In this document: one piece after another, positions 11,248-23,124 of the stretch
Layout of the letters: each line of letters begins with the position of its first letter
How positions within the stretch are numbered: position 1 is the first letter of the stretch
Assembly: GCA_028641055.1 (NCBI GenBank)
Contig: CM054061.1
Span: 119,293,186-119,357,185 of the forward strand
Direction of reading: 5' to 3'
DNA length: 64,000 nucleotides
Source: Alopecurus myosuroides
Lineage: Eukaryota > Streptophyta > Magnoliopsida > Poales > Poaceae
Made by a program: the position numbers and the translations under genes
The notes under the pieces: generated by a model
Database searches by the model: none
Seen by the model: the letters and a program-made list of their open reading frames with translations, nothing else
Told to the model about the DNA's origin: nothing

Positions 11248-13720
11248 TTGGAATTCGACAACGACGTCGGGCGCTTCCTCGACAATGGATCGTATATGCC
11301 AGCACTAAATCATTTGGTAAGTGCCTGCGTTTTATCGATTGTACCTACAAACATCTTTATCGGATTAACTGCAGAGGCAATAGGATTATGTAGTGAAAGT
11401 AGATTTATCCCACCCGCCCTATACCCAGTTGAAGAAAACTATGATGCCGGATTTTGCTCGGATCGCCAATATCCTGCTAAAATTGCTGCCTCTTCGGAGA
11501 TGCCTGCAATGAGATCGCACTTTATTGGTATGGTGCAATCCGAGATCGCCGAAAACACGGACGAAAACAATCCTGTGGAAAATGCAGAAGAAAATAATCC
11601 CACGGCAGAGGTGAAAGATCCAACATCCGTCGATACAACGATGAACTCGGAAGCCGATTCCGTGCTAGCCGCCATTGAGGCAAGATTGGAATCGGAACCC
11701 GGATCTGACGAGCTCGATTCCGAAGACGAAGATGAAGATGCTTTTGAAAGAAAGGTCAAATATCTTCAAGAGGGATTCCATGAAGTGCTTATGGAAAAAC
11801 CGGTTGGAAATACGGATGCCGAAAGTCAGGAAGACCCTCAAACACCTCCGCCAGATGAGGAAAGAGAAGACGGCGAAACTAGTCCAGCTTACCCTGATGT
11901 CAAGGAATTGACAGAAGATGAACCTGGTAAAAAACCTCCCTCTTCCAAGAAAAGAAACAAGGCTGCCAAGAAACTCCAATATAAAATCCGGAAGAAAAAA
12001 TCGGCGGATATCGCCAATGAAAACCTGGAAACAGGAGAAGGAAGCGGAGCCAAGCCCGCGGAGAAGAAAACGAAGGAAATCCATGTTCCACTAATGCCAG
12101 AACAGGACGAATGGGATTTACTTCAAACACCAGTGGGACTCCACGAACCCGCTGAAGTGCTGGAAGCCAGGAGACAAGCTCTCCAAAGGCAATAGCAAAA
12201 TCTATTCAAAACTCGGGAAAATATCCTAAAAAACCCAGACTGACATTAAGTTGAAGCAGGAAGAAATTGAGGAGTACGAGAGAAGGAATAGATCTGGCAT
12301 AAAACCTAAACGGTTACCCGGAATCGTAAGACCGGAAGTATTGCAGCCGAAGGAACGGTTTCAAAACCCTGCCTGGCAAAAGCAAGTAAACGACATCGAT
12401 GCCAGGGGTGAACCTGTATACAAAACCGCAGCAGAAAACACGGAAGCCACATTCTCCATCCTCAATGATGATATGTACTCCAATGCCGAAAAACTCCAAG
12501 GGGTGTATGCTTTCTTAAGAAAAGCATTGCAACAACAGCAGCGAGCGCAGGCAAGATCAGGGAAGTTGCATGACGACTCAGCCCTATGCAAAACAGCCAC
12601 ATGCGCCGCTGGAGCACCTGGACCTGGAGAACCTGGAGATTTAGGAAATTCAAAAGAGAAGAAAGGAGATCCGAGAAAGGACAATAAAATTCCCAACAAC
12701 AAGGATGCAGCGTCCAGAACAGGATCCCATCCGCCGAAAGGTGGAAATAACCCCCGAGATCGGGAAGAACAAAACCGGAAAGACGGAAAAGCAATGCCGC
12801 CTCCGAGACGCCTTGCTGAAAAGGACGGAAGATACGATATTCCTCACAGGCATGAGAGATCCCGTACTCCTCCTAGGAATAAGGAAAGACACAGGATTAA
12901 AACTCCACCTTATTCCAAAGGACACGATAACGGAGGAAATAGGGATAATACCGGAAAAGCGCGCTCGCGCAACAATGGACAAGAAAGGAGCATATCCACT
13001 TCTATACATTCAGCCGGGAGATATTCCGTTCACGCCGATAAAGCGGAAAGAGATGATCTATACTTTGGACCTAAGTGTTTCACTGACAGGATCCGAAGAA
13101 TAACTCTACATTCTGGCTTTGACAAAGTTGGTCCAACATATCAAAAATATACCGGCAGTACAAACCCGGATACCTGGCTCTCAGACTACTACAGAGCCGT
13201 CCAGATCAACAAAGGGACAGACTTAGAGGCGGTAAAATTCCTCCCCCTAATGTTACTGGATGGAGCCAGAGATTGGATTAACGGACTTACGTCAAGAACC
13301 ATAGACAGCTGGGATGATATGGCTCGATTTTTTACTCAACATTTTCGGGGAACTTATAAACGCCCCAACAGCATCAACCAGCTAAACCACTGCACCCAGT
13401 TTGAAGATGAATCATACGTTGACTTTATCTCAAGATGGACTGCAATGAAGAACAGCTGCTCTGGAGTAAGTGATGTACAAGCAATGCATGCTTTTATCAA
13501 TGGCTTAAAACCCGGCCTCGTACCGTTCATGGTTGGTTCAAAGAAGCACAAAGATCTCGGATCTATGCTTACAACCGCAAATGAGCACGCAGCGGCCGAA
13601 GACGATATCAGAGCGAGAGGTGGAAGTATCGACGCTTTGGCTCAGGCCTCAAAAAGATGCCTCGCTATGAGAAAAAAGCTACTCCAGATTCACAGCAAAA
13701 GCCCAAATAAGTTAACCTAG
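11248..13720 (+). pseudogene. Element 1 gag (stop plus frameshift)
   Basis: The first frame (to 12195) carries IFIGLTAEAIG, a long Glu/Asp-rich linker and a Lys-rich segment, and ends at a TAG. After a frame change, the frame from 12251 to 13720 holds basic low-complexity sequence, then the retrotransposon gag (capsid-like) domain. That domain begins at GPKCFTDRIRR near 13068 and has the TWLSDYYRA and WDDMARFFTQHFRG motifs. The product would form the virus-like particle of the element. Two lesions (12193-12195 and between 12195 and 12251) prevent one continuous Gag. Confidence 0.85.
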
Positions 13721-13881
13721 CCTTTGGAAAGGATAATGGAAGCAAATGGAAAGGAAGAAACACAGAACCTATCTCCTACACAAAGGAAGAGTGGGAAAAT
13801 ATTAAGTCAGAAAACTGTGTCCACCATTCGCAATTCGGTAAACCGACCCATACTAATGCACAATGCCGGCTTAATAAGCAT

Positions 13882-14658
13882 ATGAAAGGCAGTACAGGAT
13901 CCGGGAACAAGGGGAAGAACTCCAAGAGGAAATTCTCCAAGCAAAAGCCAGAAGCTGAAAAAGAAGACAGTGAATCGGACACTGACGAAAAAATCCAGGA
14001 ACAACAGCGAAAAGGCAAACCAAAGTTCCCGAGAGTCGATGGAGAATGCAATTTAACTTTCCTCACAACTCCCTCAGCAAAGGTGGCAAAGAGGACACTT
14101 CGAGAAATAAACGCGGTTGTTCCACCACCCCCAAAATTGTTGAAGTACTCGAATACACCAATTACATGGGATCAGTCTGATCATCCCAGAAATATCCCAG
14201 AACCCGGCACACAAACTCTAATCGTACGCCCTATTGTTAAAAACACTAGGCTAAAAAGAGTGCTGATAGATGGAGGATCCAGCATTAACATAATGTACCT
14301 AGATACACTGAAGCATCTGCGAATCCCCGAGACCCAGCTCAATCACAGCAACATACGTTTCCACGACATCGTTCTTGACAGACAAGCACAATCCCTAGGA
14401 GAAATTTCCCAAGACGTAAACTTTGGAGAAAAAGAGCACTTCCGACAGGAAAAAAGCTCTTTCGAGGTCGTGTCATTCGAAAGTGTATACCATGCAATTC
14501 TCGGACGTCCAGCTTTCGCCAAATTTATGGCAAGATCATGTTATATCTATAACAAGCTGAAGATGCCAGGGCCAAAAGGAGGAGTAATCAGCATTTTGGG
14601 AGACTTCAAACTGGCAAACGAGCTGGAAAAAGGAAACGCTCTTTGCGCAGAGTGCTAG
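13882..14658 (+). pseudogene. Element 1 aspartic protease region
   Basis: An open frame of 258 codons has a Lys/Glu-rich start, a WDQSDHP segment, then the retropepsin active site VLIDGGSSINIMY near 14260 and the conserved HAILGRPAFAKFMA near 14495-14530. It would cleave Gag and Pol. It is out of frame with both gag and pol, so it is called as a broken part of the polyprotein. Confidence 0.85.
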
Positions 14659-14900
14659 CAAAGGAGGAGCTTAAAGAGCTGGCAAAAGAAGTCTCGCCGA
14701 CAGAAATGCCGGCAGGAAGAGAAAGCCGAAAGCCAGCAGATAGTTTTAAAGCTTCCGAGAATGCAAGGCAGGTTATCCTAGATCCCAAAGATCCGACAAA
14801 ATTTGTCGTAGTGGGAACTGGGATGACTGACAAATAGGAAAGCGAGCTCATGAAGTTCCTCCGTGAGAACTAGGATATATTTGCCTGGTATCCTGCGGAC

Positions 14901-16817
14901 ATGCCAGGCGTACCCAGGGAACTTGCTGAGCATCAATTCAAGGTGATTCCAGGATCTAAACCCGTCAAACAAGGTCTCAGTCGATTTGACGGAAGAAGAC
15001 TGAAGGCTATTGGCAAGGAAATTATCTGGCTATTAGCAGCTGATTTTATCCGGGAAGTTATACATACTGAATGGTCTGCGAACCCAGTATTAGTTCCGAA
15101 GAAAGATAGTATTGTTCTTAGGATGTGTATAGATTACACTAGCCTGAACAAATTGTGTCCAAAAGATAGGTTTGCGTTGCCGCGAATCGATCAAATAATA
15201 GATGCCACTGCCGGCTCTGAGCTCTTAGGCTTTTTGGATGCTTATTCTGGGTACCATCAAATACGTATGAAGGAAGAATACCAAATAAAAACCTCCTTCA
15301 TAACCCCATATGGAACATACTATTACATAACCATGCCTTTTGACTTGAAGAACACATGTGCAACTTACCAGCGTTGCATGCAACGATGTTTGCATAGTCA
15401 GATTGGCAAAAATGTTCACATTTACGTGGACGACATTGCCGTCGTTTCCAAGGAAAAACACACACTCCTTGCAGATTTGCGAGAAACCTTCGAAAATTTG
15501 CGCACTTACAAAATTAAGTTGAATCCATTAAAGTGCGTATTCGGGGTTCCCTCAGGAAAACTTCTAGGTTTTATCGTTTCTCACAGAGGAATAGAAGTAA
15601 ATCCGGAAAAGATCAAGGCAATCTTAAACATCACAAGGCCTACGTGGTTAAAAGATGTACAAAGATTGACGGGTTCTACAGCCGACGTCAGCAGGTTCAT
15701 AAGCCGGCTAGGAGACAAAGCTCTGCCATTATACAAGTTGTTTAAAAGTTCTGACAAATTTGTATGGACAGAAGAGGCGGACAAAGCATTAACCCAGTTA
15801 AAAGAAACCTTGATGAAAGCTCCGATTTTGGCATCACCAAAAGACGAAGAACCCATGTTATTGTATCTTACAGCAACAAACAGGGTTATAATTGTTGTGA
15901 TAGTGGTGGAAAGGCGAAAAGAAGAGCAAAGCATAGCAGATCAACATCCGGTATATTATGTAAGCAAAGTTTTTTCCGAGTCCAAACAAAGGTACCCACA
16001 CTATCAAAAGCTGGCATATGGCGTGTTTTTTGCATCTCGAAAACTCCGCCATTATTACCAACGGCATTCCATAACAGTGGTATGTAAAGCACCACTAGGG
16101 GATATAATTAACAATGCGGATGCAACAGACCGAGTAGACAAATGGGGCATCGAGCTGGCTGCGTTCGACATTAAGTACCAACCCCGGACGGCAATTAAAT
16201 CCGAGGCGTTGCCAGATTTCGTCGCTGATTGGAGAGAAGCAATGGAAAACACACCAATGCCGGAGTCAGAATACTGGGTTATGCACTTTGATGGATCCAA
16301 GATGAAGGAAGGCGCTGGAGCTGGTGTAGTGCTAAAATCGCTCAAGGGAGATACTATGGAGTATGTATTACAAATACACTTCAATGCCAGCAATAATGTG
16401 GAAGAATACGAAGCTTTGCTTCATGGCTTGCACATTGCAAAAGAAATAGGTGTCAAACGCATATTATGCTATGTCGACTCAGATTTGGTACAACATCAGC
16501 TCAACCAAACATGGGACGCCAAAAGCCCCATCATGGTCGAATATCGGAGAACGGTGGACGAGTTTGCTATTTGCTTCATAGGATTTGAAGTACTTCACGT
16601 TAAAAGGGAAGAAATTTGGAACGCGGATGCATTAGCCCGCATGGGCTCAGAAAGAGTGAAAACCCTACCACCAGGTGTGTTTGTCCAACATTTGCATAAA
16701 CCATCAATAAAAGGTGGAGGTATTGATTATCCTCTAGTGTCCGAGATAATTGAAGTCCTGCCCGTTAACCCGGATTGGAAAAATCCATATTTAAACTTCT
16801 TAGTAGATCGGAAGTAA
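14901..16817 (+). pseudogene. Element 1 reverse transcriptase with two RNase H domains
   Basis: This open 638-codon frame holds most of Pol. The RT palm has FLDAYSGYHQI near 15230 and the catalytic IYVDDIAVV near 15420. An RT-linked RNase H region covers about 15830-16240. A second RNase H-like domain starts at MHFDGSKMKEGAGAG near 16285, with acidic residues at CYVDSDLV near 16470 and a terminal NADALAR. The dual RNase H is typical of Tat elements. Some normally conserved residues are changed (FDLKNTCATYQR in place of the usual FGLKNAGATYQR type). A TAA at 16815-16817 cuts it off from integrase. The start given is only the first ATG; the domain begins in a frame that was once continuous with protease. 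Confidence 0.9.
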
Positions 16818-16849
16818 CCGGATGGAGCAGACGAGGTTTTCAAAGACAA

Positions 16850-18069
16850 ATAAAACGTCGATGCAAAGGATACACGGTAATCAATGGTTGCCTGTATAAA
16901 CGCAGCACTATCGGATCTTTCAGCGATGTATTTCGCCAGAAGAAGGCCGAGAAATACTGCAAGAAATCCATGCAGGGGATTGCGGACATAATGCTCAATC
17001 AAAAATCATAGTTAAGAAAGCATTATGTGCAGGGTTTTTCTGGCTAATAGCCAAGACAGATGCCGAACACAAAGTAAACACATGTACCGGGTGTCAGTAT
17101 TACGCCAAGCAGACGAATATGCCAGCCCAAAAACTCAAAACTATCCCTATCACATGGCCATTTGCGGCCTGGGGGCTAGATATGATAGGACCATACAAAA
17201 CTGCAAGAGGTGGACTAACACATCTACTCGTTGCAGTAGATAAGTATACCAAGTGGGTGGAGGCAAAACCCATCAAAAAGTTTGACGGTGTAACTGCCAG
17301 GAATTTCATCATTGACGTAGTCATGAAATATGGCGTTCCACACAGCATAATTACCGACAACAGGACAAACTTCTCTATTGGAGAGTTGGCGAAATATTGC
17401 CGACAAACGGGAATTCACCTAGATCTTGCATCTGTGGCACACCCGCAATCCAATGGTCAGGTTGAATAAATGAATAGCTCAATCCTGCAGGGAATACGCC
17501 CAAGACTCGAATATCCTCTTCATAGAGAAGCTGGAGCATGGGTAGAAGAGTTACCTTCCGTGCTTTGGAGCATTCGAACGACGCCAAATAGGTCAACAGG
17601 GCAAACCCCATTTTTCCTAGTTTATGGCGCAGAAGTAGTGCTTCCTGCGGACATGATCCATGACAGCCCAAGAGTGTAAGCTTTCAATGAATCGGATGCC
17701 AAAAGTGCACGACATGATGCCTTCGATCTTCTAGAAGAAGAACGTGAACTTGTACTTCAAAGATCCTCCATTTATCAGCAAGGATTACGACGCTACCATA
17801 GTCGGAAAATCAGGCATCGTTCTTTCAAAGAAGGTGACCTAGTGCTAAGATTGGTGCAGGAAAGAAAGCACAAGTTAGCCTCAGTTTGGGAAGGACCGTT
17901 TGTCATCAACAAAGCTATGAAAAATGGATCATACTATCTTGTAGATATTTGGGATACGGAGGATGATCCTAAAAGACCAAATCGCAAAAGAAAGAGAAAT
18001 ATAGATGTCGAACTAGGAGAGACCAAAAGACCCTGGAGCATCCAGCAGTTACGTCCCTTCTACACTTAG
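16850..18069 (+). pseudogene. Element 1 integrase (broken)
   Basis: A zinc-binding HHCC-like module lies near 16955-17105 (IHAGDCGHNA, CTGCQYYA). The catalytic core follows, with D in GLDMIGP near 17175, D in ITDNRTNF near 17350 and E in NGQVE near 17463. A TAA follows immediately (17467-17469). The C-terminal part continues (SVLWSIRTTPNRSTG near 17560, then 17842-18069), ending RPFYT and TAG. At least two stops and frame changes interrupt it. Confidence 0.85.
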
Positions 18070-18691
18070 TTCAATTTCTATGTAAACATCTTTGAGATCA
18101 TGAAATAAAGTTGTCGGAATTCATATATCTATGTTTTTACATGTTTATTATAGTATAAAGCATAAGTATGCCTTATCTATTTCCCAATGATCTTTCAAAA
18201 TACTCAATGTTAACCCGAATTGTGCTTGCGTGCTCAGAGTTAAAAAACTGAATGATTTTCAGCCTAAGGAGGCTTAAGGAAACCCAGATTGTGCATGCGT
18301 GCCTGAGTTTCATACAAAATTCCTTACTTTTTCTCTAAGTATTATCTGATTGTTTTTTATGTTGGGTCACTGGAGCTAGTAAGTAAAAATTCCTTTAGTA
18401 TGATCCATGTTTCAGAGTTTTGACTGATTTGTTATACCCAGTCACTTGGCATGAAGATTAGATACTATCGAGCCATTTCAAACACTAAGGATAGTTAAGA
18501 CATATAAACCAGAGAACTTAGAAGATAAAGGAATAAAAACCCGGGAAACTTGCAAAGACTTAATAATTTAACTGCAAAAGCGGAGTACTTGTTTATACAA
18601 AAGAATAGAAAAGCATTACAATAAGGTTTAAATTATAAGAACAATAATGCTTCTATTTTTTTCATCTCCTACTCAGGACCAGGCAGCTTCT
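18070..18691. other. Element 1 spacer between pol and antisense gene
   Basis: This is non-coding internal sequence with two similar short direct blocks around 18220-18310 (cgtgctcagagtt and cgtgcctgagttt). It probably holds the 3' processing signals of the convergent sense and antisense transcripts. Confidence 0.5.
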
Positions 18692-21600
18692 TCAGGCATC
18701 CGAGTCATCATCCTCGCTGCTGGATTCCTCGGGAGTTGCCGGGATTGCTTCCTCGGGGTAGAAGGTGGAGATGTTCACCATGTTTGCAATCTTGGTGGCA
18801 TGACCTTTGATTTCATCAAAGATGTTGGCCCGTTAAGCTTCCGTGTATCCCCGAGGAATGCCGGACGCGTCACGCCAAGATTTAGCAGTAGGGTAGTGCA
18901 TGCGCATGAGCCTAAGAGCCATGCGTGCACCACCGCGAGCCGCAGAACGGAGCAGGGATTCCTTGCGATTTGCCACCTCTACGATAGCTTCCGGAAGTTT
19001 TTCAACTTCCGAGAACTCCCCAGATCTGGCGGGAAGATACTTATTAATAAGTAACATTCCCGCAGCCTTGATCGTGGTGAAGACCTTCCCAAAAGCCCGG
19101 ATTCTTTCAATCCGGGTAAGCTGGGAGCTACCTCCTACTTCAATCAACACACAAGTGTTAGAAAAATCAGGAGAAGAGGAAACAAGGAAAATCCGGTAGA
19201 AGGCAAAGTAACTTACAGAGAATCCAGTCCATCTCGGTGCCTTCTTCCAGGCGCTGGTTCAAGGCATTCTCTAGATCCCGGATGGTGGCCTTATCTTTCT
19301 CGGCCTGGTTGGAGGCCTTAGATTCGGCAATGCCAACAACTAGTTGGCTGGCCTCCAGGTCTTGCTGCAGCTTCACATTTAGTTTGTGAAGATCCAGGTT
19401 TTCGCGGCGGAGGTTCTTGGCGTTGCCGGCATCTTCAGCAACTTGTTTGGCTTTCGCCAAAGAAGCTGAAAAGCAAGTAAAAAGAAGAGTTAGAAACTCA
19501 GAACTTAGACAAAATTGCGAATGAAAGCAGAGAAAAAGTTATTACCTGCTAGTTCACTCAGCTGCTGCTGAGTAGATGCCAGATCCGCCTCCTTATCTTC
19601 AAGAATTTTAAGAAGGGTTTTCACCTCCTTGTTCTTGATGGTAAGTTTATTGAAAACTTCCATATTGATGTTTTCAGCAGTTTGCTGAAACACAGAAAAC
19701 AGACAAAAAATGCTTAAGTAAAAAACAAGCATAACAATGAAAAAAGTACTAAGTCAAAAGTATACATTCGGCTTATTACTTATGGTCTAGATATATTACC
19801 TGGCTCATCCTGGTCAAGTTTGGCAGGTTTTCATTGATTTCTTTTGCATAGTCTGCAAAAAGAATCCCGACGTTGCAAAGGCCGTCCTAGATGACCTGCC
19901 GGGGTGAAAACACGAAGTTATTCCTTACAATAAGCCCGCCTTGCGGCCAAGGACGGACTAGAGGTGCTGGAGCAAAGAATTTGGTTTCCCACGGATGAAT
20001 GTATCCGTGTTCATCGAACGGTTCTTCCTTTACCTTAAACTCCTTGTCAAAAGTAGGAATGGGCTCCTCCTCAGCTGTACGAGAAGGGCCACCCATGTAC
20101 GGCACCGCCCTTTCCCCCGCGTTCGTCTCGGACGCAATGGGCTGGCTGGTCGGCAGGGGATATTCTTCCTCCCTTCCAGATTGATTTTCTCCTCCTGGAG
20201 CACTTGGGGTAGCAGGAGCTGCAGCAGGGGAAGGTTGAACTCCTTTTCCAGCAATTGCTTTATGTCTCTTCAGCTTTTTAGGCTTCAGAGAAGTAGGAGC
20301 AAGGCTGAAAAAGAAAGGGGGTGAAATAAATTCCAAGAAATTAGTATTTCAAGAAATTAAAATGACTCCTGCGACAAAAAACAGAGAAAAACGGAAACCC
20401 AGAGGATTACCTGGAAGTAACGACGGGAACTCCGTCAAGTTCTACCACCTCTTCAGCAGTTGATGGCTTCTTGCGTTTCCATCCACGAGAAAACTTGGCA
20501 CGCATTGCATCCAGTTCGGCATGAGTTGCAAGATCTTTGTCGGTGAGGTCGGCGAACTATGGAAAAAGAACAATATCCGACTAACTCAGGAAATCTGAGA
20601 AAGATAGAAAATCCGAGAAATTGCCCAAAGGAGAAAAAGAATTACCTATGGGACCGGGTTTCCTTCATGGTACATCTCTCGTCTTTCTTCATATTGGTCG
20701 CGGGTGGCGACCAAATGATTAACCCGTTTCTTGAAGTCCCTCTTCTAGAACGCTTGTTCGTTCCCCTCATTGTATCTTCCGGGCCCTTATATTCACATAG
20801 AAGACGGGTTGGATGCGCCAGAGGCTGGATACGTCTTCCAAACCAACACAAAACAGTGTCGGTTCCAGTAAGAGGAGGTTTGGAAGAGACGAGTTTGGCA
20901 ATGCGCCGTTTGATTTTCATCAAATCATCCGGCAGAGTCTGAACTGCCTCTACTGCCCAGTTGTCCTGGGGAGTGGCGCAGAATTGACGAAAGGTGGAAT
21001 CACCATTTCCTTTCCAGGAAACGGGACGTCTTGGTGGTAGAAGAAGGAACCCGTCCAAAATTTGACGGATTCCGAGGTTTTGATTTTGGGGAACCAATTC
21101 TCCCTAAATCTACGTAGGGTGAAGTATATGGTCCCGCAAGTCGGGAGTGTGCCCTTAGAGGGGTTCCGCTTAACCCCGAAACAATACAACCAAAAATCTA
21201 ACCTAGGCTCTATTCCTAGATACCCTTCAAAGAGGGCCTGGAACCCGGCTAAATATAGAATGGAGCTGGGAGGAAGGTTGTGGGGTTGAATGTTGTAGTG
21301 ATTGAGAACTTGGAGGAAGAAGGCGGAAGGTGGAATTCCCATACCTCGAGAAATATGCGAGGTTAGGAGAACCCTTTCCTCGGCTTTGGGCAAGGGTTTG
21401 GAGTCATCCTCCTCGTGCCGCCACTTCCCCTTCACAATCAGCCCCTCCTTATCCATTGTCGGAAGAAGGGAAGGGGCTAAGTTGCACCGGCTCCAATTGC
21501 CGGACATCTCGCCCTCGTCTTCGGCTCCGGCGGCGGCAGCCGCAGCGGCGAGCTCCTCTCCGACGAGGAGGATCTTCTCTTCCGCTGTTTCAGGGGCGAA

Positions 21601-21735
21601 TGGCAGAGGCGGCACAGAAGAAGAGGCGGACAGGTTCTCAGCCGCGAGAGGAGGATCCTCGCGGGCCTCGTCGCCGGAAGTTTTCTCCGGCGCGCTGGCG
21701 GTGGCGCGGCTCAGAGAGTCGAGCTGCGGGTCCAT
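18692..21735 (-). pseudogene. Element 1 antisense spliced gene (gypsy-type transposon domain, coiled coil)
   Basis: A multi-exon gene runs against pol. The ATG is at 21735. Exon 1 extends to about 20643 and carries an Ala/Glu-rich start and a domain like Pfam 'putative gypsy type transposon' (SRGMGIPPSAFFLQVLNHY; later FGRRIQPL). Further exons by GT-AG borders are 20411-20556, 19800-20304, 19546-19684, 19217-19465 and 18692-19134. Acceptors include ttctttttccatag and ctgtgtttcag; donors include ag|gtaatcc and gcag|gtaataa. The exons at 19546-19684 and 19217-19465 encode a heptad-rich coiled coil. The last exon has an RIRAFGKVFTT domain and an acidic tail. Lesions are a frame change near 20990-21010, a second one downstream in exon 1, an in-frame TAG at 19887-19889 and a TAA at 18833-18835. 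Function is unknown. Confidence 0.75.
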
Positions 21736-21980
21736 GTTGTTAATGATCTCGTCGATGTTGACAGAGACCGAGTGCTCCTATGCGGCACGCGGTGAGTCAC
21801 CGGTGTCCATTTGCGGGCGGCGCAGTGAGGGTCTCGATCTTCCGACGAAAAAATTCCAGGAACGTCGCCGGACGTGCACGGGCTCTGCTCTCGCTAGTAG
21901 AACCTTGGCTCGGGGCTATGGCGCTTGGGGGCTGGGAGGTGAAGTGAGAGCAGAAGAATCGCCGGAGGGCTCGAGGGAGG

Positions 21981-21990
21981 ATATTTATAG
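21981..21990 (-). promoter_or_regulatory. TATA box of the element 1 antisense gene
   Basis: CTATAAATAT on the minus strand lies about 245 bp upstream of the antisense ATG (21735) and outside the LTR. It suggests that the antisense gene has its own promoter. A matching CTATAAATAG is found in element 2. Confidence 0.65.
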
Positions 21991-22361
21991 CCGGAAAACC
22001 TTTGAGATACGCTTCAACGACTCTTTGGATTGTTAGATCTTCAACGCGTATCACTCGCCGAAAAATCCGGGAAATGTGGAGACGGGTGATTATTGCTATC
22101 TCCTCGTTTCCCGCTAGAACCTGTCAAAGATACATTTCAGGGTTTCACATTTGGAACCCAAACGTCCCTGACGTCAGCATGATTTTATCGCTAACATAGG
22201 AAGTTCCTACTCCACGAAGGCTCGTGGAAGAAAAAGCCGGATTTTTCCCCGAAATCCGAATTTCGCGTTAAATCATGATTTAAGGAAAAGAAGAATCGAG
22301 ACGAGGAGCCAACATTTCTCGGAAAGAATTCAAGTTAACAAAAGAGGGCGAATTGAAGTCT

Positions 22362-22381
22362 CAATCCTTCTTGGGGGCTAC
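22362..22381 (+). other. Element 1 polypurine tract
   Basis: A cttgggggctac stretch sits directly before the 3' LTR. The equivalent in element 2 is tctggggactac before 43043. This is the expected plus-strand primer position. Confidence 0.6.
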
Positions 22382-22839
22382 TGTCGGATATATACCGATT
22401 AGGGGTATATCCAGCATTTTCCTAAAGAGCCGGATTACCAGGGTGGCCTGATTGGTAATGGATCACAGTCCATTAGGCGGCCTAGTAAGCTGACGCGCAG
22501 AAGCCGGATTCTAGAAGAACCCGGACCACGGCCCACGTGGAGCGGCTTGGAGTACAAGGCGGATTCTTTCCTTCCAAGTTAGAAACTTACCGTAGTCTTC
22601 TAGGTTTCGTTTCTTTAAGCCCTAACCCGGCTATCTATATAAAGCCGGACGGGAGAGAAGAAAGAGACGACAATTAGCTAGAACACAACTCGACGAGGGT
22701 AGGAACGCCGCCTAGTTGCGACATACCGAACCTGGGTAAACTTTGGTGTCCCTGGTTGTCATACTACCACGTTCCCCCATGTCTCTATCAGTAGTCTCAT
22801 GTCACTCCCGTCTATGAATTCTACTACGATGTCTCGACA
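22382..22839 (+). repeat. Element 1 3' LTR (458 bp)
   Basis: It has the same ends as 10610-11156. It lacks an 89-bp segment present in the 5' LTR and differs at about 20 sites. Confidence 0.95.
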
Positions 22840-22844
22840 AAAAG
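22840..22844. repeat. Element 1 right TSD AAAAG
   Basis: This is an exact copy of 10605-10609. The host reading frame of element A resumes after it. Confidence 0.9.
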
Positions 22845-23124
22845 ACTCTCCTTTGAGGTTGTACCGTTCCATAGTGTATACCACGCCATACTTGGGCGTC
22901 CAACGTTCGCCAAGTTCATGGCGTGCACGTGCTACGTCTACAACAAGCTTAAGATGCAAAGACCAAAAGGCGGCGTCATCACCGTGTGTGGAGATTTCAA
23001 GCTGGCAAAGGAGTACGAATTGGCGAATGCCGAATGCGCAGAAAACACCATTGCCAAAGAAGAACTGCGTGAGCTGGAGAAAGAGATGAAGCACGAAGAA
23101 ATGCCAGCCGGCAAAGAAGCAACG
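22845..23124 (+). pseudogene. Element A protease, 3' part
   Basis: This is the continuation of the 10206-10609 frame after element 1. It has a VPFHSVYHAILGRP segment and FAKFMA, then a Lys/Glu-rich linker ending EMPAGKEAT. It aligns with element 1 at 14455-14720. It ends abruptly where a new LTR begins at 23125. Confidence 0.8.

Larger units (their letters stand above)
10610..22839 (+). mobile_element. Element 1: complete Tat-lineage LTR retrotransposon (12.2 kb)
   Basis: Both LTRs (10610-11156 and 22382-22839) start TGTCGG and end CGACA. They are flanked by perfect 5-bp target duplications AAAAG at 10605-10609 and 22840-22844. Order: 5' LTR, PBS, gag, protease, RT with RNase H plus a second RNase H-like domain, integrase, an opposite-strand spliced gene, polypurine tract, 3' LTR. 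The dual RNase H, the PBS and the antisense extra gene fit the Tat lineage. LTRs differ at about 20 sites in ~455 aligned bases by eye, plus an 89-bp gap. That is roughly 1.7 million years at 1.3e-8 substitutions per site per year, a rate I assume. Stops in gag, pol and the antisense gene show it is no longer autonomous. Confidence 0.95.

Noticed and set aside
11439..12084. Minus-strand frames of 106 and 139 codons opposite element 1 gag
   Set aside because: They mirror Glu/Asp-rich gag as Ser/Phe-rich sequence, lack splice context, and are not matched in element 2.
21302..22036. Plus-strand 244-codon frame over the antisense gene start
   Set aside because: It is the shadow of the GC-rich first exon of the antisense gene. 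No motif was found.
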